From Nomia melanderi (taxonomy: Eukaryota; Arthropoda; Insecta; Hymenoptera; Halictidae): DNA of 64,000 bases. This document shows, one piece after another, positions 38,901 through 47,650 of this stretch. Made by a program: the position numbers and the translations under genes. The stretch lies in NCBI RefSeq assembly GCF_051020985.1, contig NC_135006.1, forward strand, positions 14,587,501 to 14,651,500, given 5' to 3'. Positions within the stretch are counted from its first letter, which is position 1. Each line of letters begins with the position of its first letter. The notes beneath the pieces were generated by a model. That model was not told where the DNA came from. It made no database searches and saw nothing but the letters and a program-made list of their open reading frames with translations.

Positions 38901-41900
38901 GCTCGTTGGTCCAGAACACCGGGCTGGGCGGAATGAAGCCCAACACCGTGATCCTCGGCTGGCCCTATGGCTGGAGGCAGTCGGAGGACGAGAGGACCTG
39001 GAGAGTCTTCCTGCAAACCGTCAGAGCTGTCGCCGCAGCGAAGATGGCGCTGCTGGTACCCAAAGGGATCAACTTCTTCCCGGACTCCACGGAGAAGGTG
39101 GTCGGCTACATCGACGTCTGGTGGATCGTCCACGACGGCGGCCTCTTGATGCTCCTGCCCTTCCTCCTGAAGCAGCACCGCACGTGGAAGAACTGCAAGA
39201 TGAGGATCTTCACCGTCGCGCAGATGGAGGACAACTCTATCCAGATGAAGAAGGACCTGAAGAAGTTCCTCTATGACCTGAGAATCGAGGCGGAAGTCGA
39301 GATCGTGGAAATGGTATGTTCTTTCGTCCTTGATATGGGATACGATCGTCGATGTTTCTGAATGACAATGGAGGATTTTTGTGGTCCGTTGGTCATTGTT
39401 TGGAATTTCTTATGTTTTGTTTACTTTGATACTTGACTATCATGTTTTATTTACTTTCGTACGAGACTATCATATTTTATTTATTTTGATACGAGACTAT
39501 CATGTTTTATTTACTTTAACACAAGACTATCATATTTTATTTACTTTAATGCAAGACTATCATGTTTTATTTACTTTCATGCAAGACTATCATATTTTAT
39601 TTACTTTAATACGAGACTATCATATTTTGTGTACTTTAATATAAGACTATCATATCTTATTTACTTTAATACAAGTCTATCATATTTTATTTACTTTAAT
39701 ACGAAACTATCATATTTTATCTACTTTCATACGAGACTATCATATTTTATTTACTTTAATACGACAGTTAGTTGAAGAACGTGTAATAGCTGTGCTTCGG
39801 TGTCTGATTTATTGTATACTCTACTACTTTGCTGTTTCTAATTCGTATATACTACTTCGTTCTGTCTGATCCATCATCTGCCTATACCACTTTCTCTTAT
39901 ATCCAGTGTACCAAGTGTCTACACGCTGCTCTGCCTGACTAATCACATATTCAGACCACTCTCTGCTACGTCTGATTTATCATGCACACGCACCACTTAT
40001 TCCATGGACTCTTATATCCTCTACCTAGAAAATGCGATTATTCTACTTACTCCGACTTTGACTCTGTTTCATCTGTAGTCTCTTATATCATTAACTTATA
40101 CTACTCGTTTCACCTGAGATACCCTGTATCTGTTACCTCACGCACTCCAGAAATGTGTATCTTCTAACACTGTCATCCATTCCATTTTTCTTTCGTCCCA
40201 TTCTACTTTATCTTTGATCTTACAGTTCATTGTATTTTCCACTATGCTGCTCCAATTGTCAATACCTGCACTGCCATTCCCGATTGCTTTCAGCTTTTGA
40301 AAGCCGACGTTCGACGAGAATGTAGAGATTAATCGATACGAATCCGTGTTTTCAGATGGACTCCGATATATCAGCGTACACGTACGAGCGAACCCTGATG
40401 ATGGAACAGAGGAATCAGATGCTGAGGGACCTGCGATTGAACAAAAAGGAGTCGCAGGGCGTGGTAAGTAACGGGAACACGTTACGGGATCGAATCTTTA
40501 CACGACAATGCGATTACAATACGATCACACGTATCTGTACGTGTTATATACAAACGATACTATCTTTTTTTCTTTGGAACATGGCGCTCGACTTACGATA
40601 CACGAACAAGTATTATAACTTAACCCCTTGGCACAATAACGTGAGATTCGTGGTGAAGATTTTTCATAGAATGTAACGGATGTAATTGTTACTCTATTGT
40701 TTCGGATTCAAATGGAATATTCTGTTATCAATTATTAGAGCAAATGTAGATTAGGAGTATACTTAGGATTTTTCTGTTTTTTCAATGGATTAGTTACTGA
40801 AGTAGTTGCATTGATCACAGTTGAGAAATAAATAGGACAAGGGGTTAATGGATATAATATAGACACGTTTGAAATAATAACTATTACAAAATGAACTTCA
40901 CTGAATTTTTACTGTTACGTTACGATATGGAGTTTAGTTATTATTAGATATTATGGTATGAACAATTCTTTAATCCTTAACGGCTGAGAAATTTTTGTGA
41001 TACTCGTACATAAAATGTTGTATTGAATATCTTATTGTCAGTGCAATCAACAAAGCAATGATGTAATAAGCTGCAATATTTGATAGAGAAATTTTGATAG
41101 AGAAAACTAGGTATTAAAACTATTATAATAAGTATTGTAATAAATATTATAATACCTATTCTAAAAATATTATAATAAATATTGTAATACCTATTATAGT
41201 ACCTATTATAATGAATATTATAATAAATATTATAATACCTATTATAATACCTATTATAATACCTATCATAAAAATATTATACTAAACATCCACATACTAC
41301 AAAATAAAGAATTTCAGAAAAACTTAGATAGGGCATGGCACAAAAAGGATTGTGATACACTAAGTGCTGCATCCCCATAGCGGAGCCTTTCGGCCGTTAA
41401 GGGTTAAAAACATTGGCGCCCCCCTTCAATGGTCCGCGCCTCCCCTGGGAGCCGCGGCTCCCAGGTTGGAAGCCGCGGATGTAATATGTAAGCTAAGAAA
41501 CACTGTTACGTCGGTACTGATCGATATGTGTCTGTTTTGTTGCGTGCTCGTCACGGATAAGGTGCAGACATTGGTGGACTTCAACGAGGTACCCGCCGAA
41601 GACAATTTACCTCTGGTTTGTCAGACAATTCCTCCGGAGTTCCTCCGTCTCTCTTCTACTCCTAATCTCTCATTGGTGTCACCGACACGCGTCCATCGTC
41701 CCCCCGAATCCCTAACAATCCATCACCCCATGTGTTTGCTCTCTTCATAACAACGCATCTCGTTTGTCGACCATCTCTCTCTCTGACAAACTCACCCCCA
41801 AAAAAAGAAGAAAAAGAAAAAGAATATGGAATCATTCACCCCTCGAATTCATTCAGCGAAACCGAGTCTGTTCGCTCGATCAATTAATACACCCTCATGG

Positions 41901-44900
41901 ACACAGCATCGAATCAGATATACTCTTCCTAATCGAAGCCTCCACCAGTTTGCTTTCTCATGATTCACATGTTTATACTTTCTCCGTGTAACACGGACGT
42001 GTGTTGTGCGCGTGTCACCGTGGAAACGGAATTCAGTGAAATGAGATTATGTTTCGTGTAGTCCTCTGGTCAATTAGAGGAAGTTTGTGATTCATGTTTG
42101 TAACATTGATTAGTGGTTTACTTGATTTTTACTGAATCGACGGATTCACCGTGACACGTACACGTACAGGGTGTTCCAGGTGGATAGACTGACCTGAGAA
42201 GGTTACGTGCTAGTGGAATATTGCAGAGGAAAATGTTATTAACTTGTTATTACATGTAAAGCTAACATAGATCTTGCGAAGGTTTCAATAAACGTCGCAA
42301 TGCCATTGTTGAAATATGCAGTCTTAATGAAGCAAAATATCAACTTATTATTATTCAACTATCTTCCCTTACAAACACTTGACTAACCATCGCAATGCCA
42401 TTATAGAAATATGCAATTTTAATGAAGTAAAATATCAAGTTATCAACTACTGCCTTCCTTTACAAAAATTTCACTAAACATCGCGATGCCATTATTGAAA
42501 TATGCAATCTCACTGAAGCAAAATATCAACTTATTATTATTCAACTATCTTCCCTTACAAACACTTGACTAACCATCGCAATGCCATTATTGAAATATGC
42601 AATTTTAATGAAGCAAAATATCAAATTATTAACTACTGCCTTCCTTTATAAAAATTTCACTAAACATCGCGATGCCATTATTGAAATATGCAATCTCACT
42701 GAAGCAAAATATCAACTTATTATTATTCAACTACCTTCCCTTACAAACACTTGACTAACCATCGCGATATTATTGAAACATCTATCCTCAGTATTGAATC
42801 TACCTCGAAGAAGCCCTCGAACACCCTGAACGCCGACACTGCGGGAAGCATCCCCGATCGAGTCTCCAGTTTCAGCTTGATTGGCACGTTCACCCCAAAT
42901 GAATGCTTACCATAGTGGTTTCATTTCGTTCGACAAGTCATCATATAGAGTGCTTTGACGCTAGAATTAGACGACCCTCGATCTCGATCATTTCGACCAG
43001 TCTCCCAGCTCGGGGCACACCGCGACGAGCAATATCCCCCTGACGATCGTCTCTCTCGTGGATGCAGGTGCAGGCGATCGTCGACCACCATCGCAACGTG
43101 GACGTGAAAGTGGCGACCAAGGTCAGGTTCCAGGAGCCGGGCAGCCAAAACGCTAATCTGACCGACGACGCGCTGGAGAAGCTCGTGCAGGAGAGCGAGG
43201 CCGCGAAGGAAGCGGAAGCCGGCGAGAGCAACCAAGCGGCGGGCGACGCGAAGGACGGCAACGAGGAGCAGGCCAAGCTGATTGGCGGCTCGCCGAAGCA
43301 GGACAACAAGGAGAACACCGAGAACGAGGCGAAGGAGAACGAGGAGAAGAAGGATAGCCCCGAATCGAAGAAACCCACCATTACACCGTGAGTCTATCCA
43401 CCGCTCGATGCAACTGGAAACATGTTGGGATGAAACGTTTGGAAAATATGACTGCTGTTAAGGCCACTACCGTAGTTTTAGTTTTGAACACCTTTCATCT
43501 TTCCTAAGAGTTAGCTGTGCATTTGGTAGTTTTAACAATGAGAGCCTTCGTGCCGTCGCAACTTGCAATCGTCGTCAACGCAATTCTGCGAAATCTCTTA
43601 GTATTCCAAATGTGAACGTTTCCTATCGCCGAAATGTTCGTCCGCGAAGGGTTAGAACAGCTGCTTCATATGTGGGATTGGAGGGTTTATAAGAACAAGG
43701 TTACGTGTAAAGTACTTCATTAATGCTAAAACTGAAACTATTCTATACCATGGATTCTCTAACTCGCCAAATTCCAAGTCACTGCTCGGCTTCTCCGCTG
43801 CACGCAAAAAGTCTCTCTCCACTATCACCCGGCCATTCCCACTCGCTTTTAATACTATTATTATAGATATTGGAAAGGTGGTTCTTCAGTAAAAAGAGAA
43901 TTAGGAAACAATATGGATAACACGTAAAAATACAACTTAATACCACGAAGGCCAACATACGACTCTCTATCACGCACAAAAATGTTCTTCTCCGCTGTCT
44001 CTCACCAAAATGTCCTTCTCGCACGCATTCCCACTTGCTTTTGACACACACCCCCATTCGCTGTCTTTCTCACCCTCGCACCCTTCTCGCTCGCATCTTT
44101 CATCCATAGTCAAAATTCACGCAGACGCTCTTCCTCGTATTCTTTCGGCCACTCGAGATTTTCTAAACGCAGTCCCGCTATTTTCCAAACATCCCGGCGC
44201 CGGTCCGTCGCAATACGACCTGATCGCCCTTACGCACGCGTAACGAACCATTCATCCTACAATACTTTAATCTACGCTAAATGATTCTAGAGACTAGAAT
44301 AGTTAACAATGTTGTGATCTTAAAATTGCAGGGACGAAGGCGACGTGAGACGTATGCACACATCCGTGAAGCTGAACGAAGTGATCGTGAACAAGAGCCA
44401 TGACGCTCAGTTAGTCATCCTCAACCTGCCTGGCCCGCCGCGGGACACCAAAATGGAGCGTGAATCAAACTGTATCCTTTCTTTGTCTTTCTTCGGTCCA
44501 AGTTATTTGTTCCTCATTATCTTTGGACACCGACTGGTTGCGATTGTTTCGCAATTATTGATATCTCAATAGCATCGAATATCTCAAATGACTTTGAAAA
44601 TGAATAGCTTCCTCTGAATACTACAATGATTATCTGGAGAAACTGGAAATAATCTATTGTTACAATTTCTATATGGATCACGTATTAATCGTTATTGACC
44701 CCTTGACCTACACAGGTCGACTGCAACGCTTCATAATTTCCACCCTGTATAATTCATTGAATCATGAAAATCTTCACCAGTCTCGCTCGTTGTTGTAGGA
44801 CAAGGAATTAATCGATTTTGAATATTTTCCTTGACCGCCATAACGCAGACATGGAATTCCTGGAGGTTCTCACCGAGGGTCTGGAGAGGGTGCTGATGGT

Positions 44901-44940
44901 GCGCGGTGGCGGACGGGAGGTGATCACGATCTACTCGTGA
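23816..44940 (+). CDS. kcc: kcc: K-Cl cotransporter, SLC12 family (13 exons, 5' end not found)
   Basis: Electroneutral K+/Cl- symporter of the cation-chloride cotransporter family, acting in the plasma membrane in volume regulation and in setting neuronal chloride. Exons I could join with consistent phase: 23816-23913, 33215-33475, 34000-34185, 34944-35179, 35767-35963, 36365-36526, 37199-37709, 38386-39313, 40356-40463, optional 41562-41615, 43068-43387, 44332-44471, 44849-44940. The joined frame is open for 1,078 residues without the cassette, or 1,096 with it; family members are about 1,080-1,150. Seen landmarks are ISRSLGPEFGGA, NRSGDL, SLTGAPRLLQAI, KYIEYRGAEKEWGDG, DVWWIVHDGG and the C-terminal GGGREVITIYS. 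The large extracellular loop is cysteine-rich with N-glycosylation sequons. It is KCC-type rather than NKCC-type by its loop and C-terminus. The start-codon exon lies upstream and was not identified; the first intron seen is 9.3 kb and full of repeats. Gene identity is certain; exon 41562-41615 is less so. Confidence 0.97.
24250..24465. mobile_element. TTAA MITE, family 1 copy b
   Basis: Interior CCAGTCGAAATGACTGGCTT through GAATTGTATATTAATCGTAT, right end CGTAGTTCTAGTGTTAA; the left end has decayed. It lies in the first kcc intron seen. Confidence 0.8.
24609..24827. mobile_element. TTAA MITE, family 1 copy c
   Basis: Intact ends TTAACACTAGAACTACCG and CGGTAGTTCCAGTGTTAA, 219 bp, a close match to copies at 11038 and 24250. 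It lies in a kcc intron. Confidence 0.87.
24828..25868. other. kcc intron; CpG-rich islet and a short triplicate
   Basis: A CpG-rich part at 24920-25460 has several overlapping open frames without domains. ATTCTTTTCAGTTTCCATAC is repeated three times at 25707-25793. Confidence 0.4.
25869..26101. mobile_element. TTAA-bounded element (CCATTCACTGC ends)
   Basis: TTAACCCATTCACTGCTAG at the left and TGGCAGTGAACGTGTTAA at the right are inverse, 233 bp. A different TTAACCCTTTGCACTCG edge begins at the same right-hand TTAA. Confidence 0.7.
26795..27345. repeat. Three direct copies of a roughly 180-bp unit
   Basis: Shared strings are ACTTTCGTCCGACC, TTGGAAAACTCCTTGGTACT and ATAACATGTATAATTATGGA, with local deletions in the second and third copies. 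Confidence 0.8.
27346..28437. other. kcc intron; no coding signal, CpG-rich
   Basis: Mostly unique-looking sequence with modest CpG content and short, unrelated open frames. Confidence 0.35.
28438..28595. mobile_element. TTAA MITE family 1, decayed copy d
   Basis: It keeps the right end CTCGGTGATTCTAGTGTTAA and part of the interior; the left part is lost. Confidence 0.55.
28805..29070. repeat. Minisatellite, 60-bp-class unit with TTGAATTCTTCAACTTAAG
   Basis: About five copies of ATTAGAAAATGATATTGAAT followed by TCTTCAACTTAAG. Confidence 0.85.
29145..29530. repeat. Direct duplication, about 208-bp step
   Basis: Copies at about 29149-29310 and 29358-29515 share AGAATGGTTGAGAATTTTCT and GATTTCGCAGATTTTCCACG. 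The GGAAATGGCGCAGAAYTTCG segment makes similar short peptides on both strands, without a known domain. Confidence 0.88.
29966..30497. repeat. Direct duplication, about 265-bp step
   Basis: Two copies share TTTCTTTAATTTCTGTWCGA, CTCACTGTTCGAACAG and CGTCGGCGAAGGGTTAATGC. Each carries a TTAA-family edge inside, so an element and its flank were duplicated together. Confidence 0.85.
30498..31163. other. kcc intron; CpG-rich islet
   Basis: Frames of 136 aa (minus) and 112 aa (plus) overlap and lack recognisable domains. Confidence 0.35.
31164..31372. mobile_element. TTAA element, family 3 (CCCCTTG ends)
   Basis: TTAACCCCTTGATGTATTATT at the left and CATTGTACGGCAAGGGGTTAA at the right. It resembles 36016-36274 in its interior (CTCGTGTAATATTT, GAGGTGGAAATTT). 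Confidence 0.8.
31443..31865. mobile_element. Possible TTAA element carrying an internal tandem expansion
   Basis: TTAACCCTTCGCGGATGAAG at the left and GTGATAAGGGTTAA at the right. Inside, 31511-31830 holds three copies of a unit of about 115 bp (AATAGAATGGGAGTCATTGA). Confidence 0.55.
31511..31830. repeat. Tandem repeat, about 115-bp unit, three copies
   Basis: The unit contains ATGGGAGTCATTGAGATGTT, ATGGTACAATTGTGATAC and TTGGTAGAGGTTGCAATAAA. Confidence 0.88.
32321..32480. repeat. Second copy of the 10.1-kb palindromic family
   Basis: It begins CACTTAGCTGTGCAACTTCG as at 10161, then continues with a segment whose reverse complement is at 10066-10122 (GCAATTTTCACTGAGGTC). It shows a different order of the same modules. 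Confidence 0.8.
32740..33101. repeat. 362-bp inverted repeat just upstream of a kcc exon
   Basis: The left arm AAAATAACACTTTTCGGAT through CTAAAGACTCGAAACC matches, inverted, GGTTTCGAGTCCTTAG through CCGAAAACTGTTATTTT. Arms of about 100 nt enclose about 150 nt of AT-rich sequence. It is 114 bp from the acceptor of the exon at 33215. Confidence 0.87.
33215..33475 (+). CDS. kcc: kcc exon: N-terminus to TM1/TM2
   Basis: Acceptor tttcag ends at 33214 and donor gtgagt starts at 33476; 87 whole codons in phase 0. It encodes EEMEDRPRISTLLNSLSNY, a linker, then the first membrane segments (RMGTLIGVFLPCIQNIFGV onward), and ends in a cysteine run in TM2. An inverted-repeat element ends about 110 bp upstream. 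Confidence 0.95.
34000..34185 (+). CDS. kcc: kcc exon: TM2-TM3
   Basis: Acceptor tttag and donor gtaagt; 62 whole codons. It encodes [20 protein letters not shown] and the signature ISRSLGPEFGGA, followed by a hydrophobic segment ending AVEIVL. This is the most conserved part of the SLC12 fold. Confidence 0.97.
34400..34830. repeat. Minisatellite in a kcc intron, about 38-bp unit
   Basis: Units of AGGAACAATAGAGTAAACTA and TAATTCTATATTCT, about eight copies, with ATATCCGAAAA variants at the edges. Confidence 0.88.
34944..35179 (+). CDS. kcc: kcc exon: TM4-TM5
   Basis: Acceptor tttcag ends at 34943. The reading phase of the next exon requires the donor at 35180 (gttcgt), splitting a Lys codon AA|A. 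An alternative donor at 35184 (gtaaca) breaks the frame. It encodes YMAPSLSIFGDF and VFVGVKFVNKFATVALACVI, the next two membrane segments. Confidence 0.92.
35184..35640. repeat. Direct duplication of about 220 bp in a kcc intron
   Basis: Copies share ATTACCGRCTAACTAGAAAA, ATAAATCGAGTCAC and AAGAAAAGAATTTATTTATC. The first copy begins immediately at the donor of the exon ending at 35179, so intron and duplicate edges nearly coincide. Confidence 0.85.
35767..35963 (+). CDS. kcc: kcc exon: large extracellular loop, first part
   Basis: Acceptor ccag ends at 35766 and donor gtgagt is at 35964. It encodes MCVLGKRLLKDIDVLTDC, further cysteines (KLYC, HKCDPYY) and the sequons NGS and NVT. KCCs carry a cysteine- and glycan-bearing loop at this position, and NKCCs do not have this pattern. 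Confidence 0.93.
36016..36274. mobile_element. TTAA element, family 3
   Basis: TTAACCCCTTGGCGGACTAT at the left and CATTGTACGACAAGGGGTTAA at the right, 259 bp, within the intron between kcc exons at 35767 and 36365. Confidence 0.85.
36365..36526 (+). CDS. kcc: kcc exon: large extracellular loop, second part
   Basis: Acceptor gtag ends at 36364 and donor gtaatt is at 36527. It encodes NIWDSFQEENQLIAYGKDP and then the start of the next membrane segment, TILIGIFFPSVT. The Asp and Gly codons at its two ends are both split. Confidence 0.93.
36690..37155. repeat. TATCAA-type hexamer satellite with higher-order units
   Basis: Long runs of AATATC hexamers broken by ATC and TCATCTAAT, in the intron before the kcc exon at 37199. 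Confidence 0.95.
37199..37709 (+). CDS. kcc: kcc exon: central membrane segments
   Basis: Acceptor gccag and donor gtatgg. It encodes GIMAGSNRSGDLADAQKSIP, several hydrophobic segments, QSLTGAPRLLQAIAKDSIIP and SMFFLMCYGFVNLACALQTL. It follows a long TATCAA-rich repeat in the intron. Confidence 0.97.
37790..38335. repeat. Three copies of a roughly 165-bp unit in a kcc intron
   Basis: Shared strings are CATTAGAAATATTCAACATT, AAATATAGACCACA, AAGATCGAATCRAG and GTAGCAATGCTCTRGAAAA. Confidence 0.85.
38386..39313 (+). CDS. kcc: kcc exon: last membrane segments and C-terminal domain
   Basis: The largest coding exon. The first base completes an Arg codon, then TPNWRPRFKYYHWSLSFLGL, the final membrane helices, KYIEYRGAEKEWGDGIRGL, and the globular cytoplasmic domain with GPPHTKNWRPQILIL, DVWWIVHDGG and KMRIFTVAQMEDNSIQMKKD. 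The donor after EIVEM is gtatgt. Codon use here is GC-rich compared with the AT-rich flanking introns. Open frames of 274 aa (38452-39276, plus) and 227 aa (38495-39178, minus) over this exon are shadows. Confidence 0.98.
39395..39770. repeat. Minisatellite, 30-bp unit, about 12 copies
   Basis: The unit is GACTATCATATTTTATTTAC then TTTAATACGA. It makes an 87-aa periodic open frame (39381-39644) that is an artefact. Confidence 0.93.
40356..40463 (+). CDS. kcc: kcc exon: first regulatory threonine
   Basis: 36 whole codons, acceptor ttcag and donor gtaagt. It encodes MDSDISAYTYERTLMMEQRN. The Thr of YERTLMMEQ (codon 40392-40394) corresponds to the WNK/SPAK-phosphorylated site of vertebrate KCCs (Thr991 of KCC3, Thr906 of KCC2). 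Confidence 0.96.
40620..40848. mobile_element. TTAA element, family 3, third copy
   Basis: TTAACCCCTTGGCACAATAAC at the left and AATAGGACAAGGGGTTAA at the right, 229 bp, between kcc exons at 40356 and 41562/43068. Confidence 0.82.
40970..41407. mobile_element. TTAA element with CCTTAACGGC ends and an AT-rich core
   Basis: TTAATCCTTAACGGC at the left and GCCGTTAAGGGTTAA at the right are inverse. The core has TATTATAATACC repeats at 41110-41290. It ends 154 bp before the cassette exon. Confidence 0.75.
41562..41615 (+). CDS. kcc: kcc probable cassette exon (18 codons)
   Basis: Between acceptor gataag (ends 41561) and a possible donor gtttgt at 41616 lie 18 whole codons, VQTLVDFNEVPAEDNLPL, in phase 0 at both ends, so it can be skipped or included without a frame change. 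Its first residues resemble the start of the next exon (VQAIVDHH), suggesting an old exon duplication. The donor is weak. If the donor is skipped, the frame continues 47 more codons to a stop, which would give an alternative short C-terminus. Confidence 0.5.
42285..42780. repeat. Tandem array with alternating units, kcc intron
   Basis: Five to six copies of a unit of about 92 bp: CATCGCRATGCCATTATTGA, ATGCAATYTYAMTGAAGC and AACTATCTTCCCTTACAAAC, alternating between two subtypes (TTCAACTATC and TTAACTACTG). Confidence 0.9.
43068..43387 (+). CDS. kcc: kcc exon: acidic C-terminal linker
   Basis: Acceptor tgcag ends at 43067 and donor gtgagt is at 43388. It encodes VQAIVDHHRNVDVKVATKVR, then a low-complexity Glu/Lys/Asn/Ala-rich tail ending KKPTITP. 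In the family this is the variable region between the two regulatory threonines. Confidence 0.92.
44332..44471 (+). CDS. kcc: kcc exon: second regulatory threonine
   Basis: Acceptor ttgcag; the last base joins the next exon to make a Tyr codon. It encodes DEGDVRRMHTSVKLNEVIVN and LNLPGPPRDTK. The Thr of RRMHT (codon 44360-44362) matches the second phosphorylation site of vertebrate KCCs (Thr1048 of KCC3, Thr1007 of KCC2). Confidence 0.96.
44695..44811. mobile_element. TTAA element, family 3, short decayed copy
   Basis: TTGACCCCTTGACCTAC at the left and GTAGGACAAGGAATTAA at the right, 117 bp, in the last kcc intron. A decayed family 1 segment lies just to its left (about 44540-44690). Confidence 0.65.
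44849..44940 (+). CDS. kcc: kcc last coding exon and stop
   Basis: Acceptor cgcag. It encodes YMEFLEVLTEGLERVLMV and the invariant RGGGREVITIYS, ending in TGA at 44938-44940. This C-terminus is near identical across the family. Confidence 0.97.
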
Positions 44941-45079
44941 ACTAGACCGGGACGGACCGAAGTAACCGCCTCGCGAAAGCAAAAATCTAGTTTACTTCTC
45001 AAAGACCTAAACGACTTCACCCTAAGGAACACGTTGCTCTTGTGCCATTGTCTGAGCAGTCACTTGCGTTTCGCGTTGT

Positions 45080-45112
45080 GAACACACACATACACACACA
45101 CACACACACACT
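45080..45112. repeat. (CA)n microsatellite
   Basis: A run of CA dinucleotides with small interruptions, about 150 bp after the kcc stop. Confidence 0.9.
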
Positions 45113-46254
45113 GATACACGCGTACTTCCACACAAACAAACACAGACACACGCCTACACGCTGATCACCGTTGAACAACACGAACAACACAGTAACAAAT
45201 CGAAAGGGAACGAAAGGAACAGGTAAAATGGGAAATTGAAAGAGACGAGGCCGAAAATGAAACAACAGGAAAAAGAATAGAGGAAAACCGTGGAGTCGAC
45301 GCGCGTTTCGATGATGTTCGGCTCGGATCGAGCTGGCGTCGCTGAACGCCAAAAGTGACGATGCCAAAGGATTCAAAGTGTCTCCATGCTTCGCGAAACG
45401 ACCGGCGAACGGAGGATGGATCGACGCGCAGAGGAAAGGGATGAGAAAGAACCGGTGGGAACGAGGAACGGGAGCCCGAGGGAAACGCGATGCGACAGGA
45501 AAGGATGAAAAGAGAAACGAGAAAGGACATTTTACCACACGCGGTTCGAACCCTAGGATTGTACCGTAGGATATCTTAACCTTATTTACGAACTCGTCCC
45601 TTTCGTTCGATGAGGAGAACCAGACACGCAAGGAGACAAGTGGTTTTAATCCGTATACAAAGAACACACGCGAACGAACGAGAAAAATCGAGAAAAGAGG
45701 GAGCAAAAAAAACACACAAACAAATAAACAGAAACCAAACATGTACGAACGAACCCAGAACATCTCACTCTATCTTTCTTCCTCTCTCACTCTCCCTCTC
45801 TCTGATCTATCTATCTCCCTATCTCTCAACACACACTCTATCCCTTTCTCTCTTTCTCTCCGCGCGTTAAACGAGAAAAGGAGGACAACAGGACATCGTT
45901 AATCGAGGACGTCATTCATTGATTAAAAAAAAAAGGAACCATGAGAATTACTCGGAGCACGTTTGCTCGTCGTGCGAGGAGAGTGTTCGACAACGAAGAA
46001 GAAGAAAAGAATGAAAAGCGTCGACGAGATAAACGAAAGTACGCCGAGAGTAATCTATATGAAATGAAACTCACGCTCCGATTCTAATTGAACAAACGTG
46101 CTACTCCCGTTCGAAACTGAAATCAAAATTTTTTGGTCCGAGGCTAAGATCGAAGCATCTACGAAAACCACTGCCAGAATACTTTCTAAATGCTTCGCGT
46201 TTAACCAAAGACGCGAGAGGCTCATTTTTCTACACGCATTGTCGTTAAATAGAG

Positions 46255-46440
46255 AGTATATATATATGAACATGATACACGTGTGTGTGTGTGTGTATAT
46301 ACACATATATACATATATATGTGTATGTACAGATATACGTATAAATAACGTGTATAAATATAGGAATGTCGCGTTACGAGAGGATTCTATGTATATGTGT
46401 ATACGTATACATATATATATAGATATACACAGGCACGTCA
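46255..46440. repeat. TA/TG microsatellite stretch
   Basis: Mixed (TA)n, (TG)n and ATATAC runs. Confidence 0.9.
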
Positions 46441-46734
46441 GATACGTATAATTCTGCCGCTTATAGGTGAAAACTTAGGGTAGCCTAGGATAGAGCGCTC
46501 AAACTATGCCGACGTACGCGCACGCGTGCCGGAAGTTCGGCCCGTGAACGCTGCCGCGCGCGGACTTGGCTCGCGCGGACGACGAAGGACTTATTACACG
46601 GAAGCTCCTCGCGACTTCCGGTTCCCGCGATTCCTGGCTGGAAGGAGATCCCGCCGCTTCGGTCTGAACGCGGATGTTTATGCGCCTGCGTCTCGAGGGG
46701 GACGAACGTGCAACTCGATGATGTTCTCGCTTTG

Positions 46735-47650
46735 AGGATGTATGTTTGAATTGTTTGGATATATATTGTTATTGACGCGAGGCGGCGAGGAGAGTTCTAT
46801 TGAGATTCGAGGGATAATATATGTTTGAATTGTTTGAATGTATATTGTTATTAGCTTGAAGGGATGATGAGACGGCTCTATTGAAATTCGAGGGATAATA
46901 TGTGTTTGAATTAGCTGAATGTATATTGTTATTGGCACGAGGCGAGGAGAGTTCTATTGACATTCGAGGGATAATATATGTTTGAACTGTTTGAATGTAT
47001 ATTGTTGTTTCGGAAAGATGATAAGGACAGTTCTATTGAAATTCGAGGGGTAATATATGTTTGAATTAGTTGAATGTATATTGTTATTGGCACGAGGTGA
47101 TAAGGAAGACAATTTTATTGAAATTCAAACGATAATATATGTTTCAAATATTTAAATGTATATTGTTATTGGCACGAGATGATAAAGAAGACAATTTTAT
47201 TGAAATTCAAAGGATAATATATGTTTAAATTAGTTGAATGTATATTGTTATTGGCACGAGATGATAAGGAAGACAATTTTATTGAAATCCAAAGGATAAT
47301 ACATGCTTGAATTATTTAAACGTATATCGTTATTGGCACGAGGTGATAAGGAAGACAGCTCTATTAAAATTCAGATAATAATATATGTTTGAACTATTTG
47401 AATATACATTATTGATATTCTATTGGAAAGATAGTGATGAATATCTATGAGGAGGAATTTTTATTCGAGTCCTGGTAATAACATATGATTAAATTATTTA
47501 TATGGTATTGTTATTATCTTGGCAAGATGATATACACACATATATATAGAGAAGTGGAATTTCTATTCAACTGAGTAATAATATATGTTTGAATTATTCG
47601 AATATATATTATTGTTAATATCACGAGAAAGTAACGACGAATATATACAT
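46735..47650. repeat. Tandem array, about 115-bp unit, about eight copies
   Basis: The unit contains GATAATATATGTTTGAATTG, TTGAATGTATATTGTTATTG and GCACGAGRTGATAAGGAAGA. The left end starts within a CpG-rich part and the right end becomes degenerate. Confidence 0.9.

Noticed and set aside
38452..39276. 274-residue plus-strand and 227-residue minus-strand frames
   Set aside because: Shadows of the GC-rich kcc coding exon in other frames.
41616..41750. Extension of the kcc cassette exon to a stop codon
   Set aside because: Possible as an alternative end, but the sequence after 41615 is low in conserved character, so it is not called as coding.
45017..45763. 248-residue minus-strand open frame after kcc
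   Set aside because: Phe/Ser/Arg-rich low complexity, antisense to a purine-rich stretch and a CA repeat; no domain, and overlapping frames are equally long.
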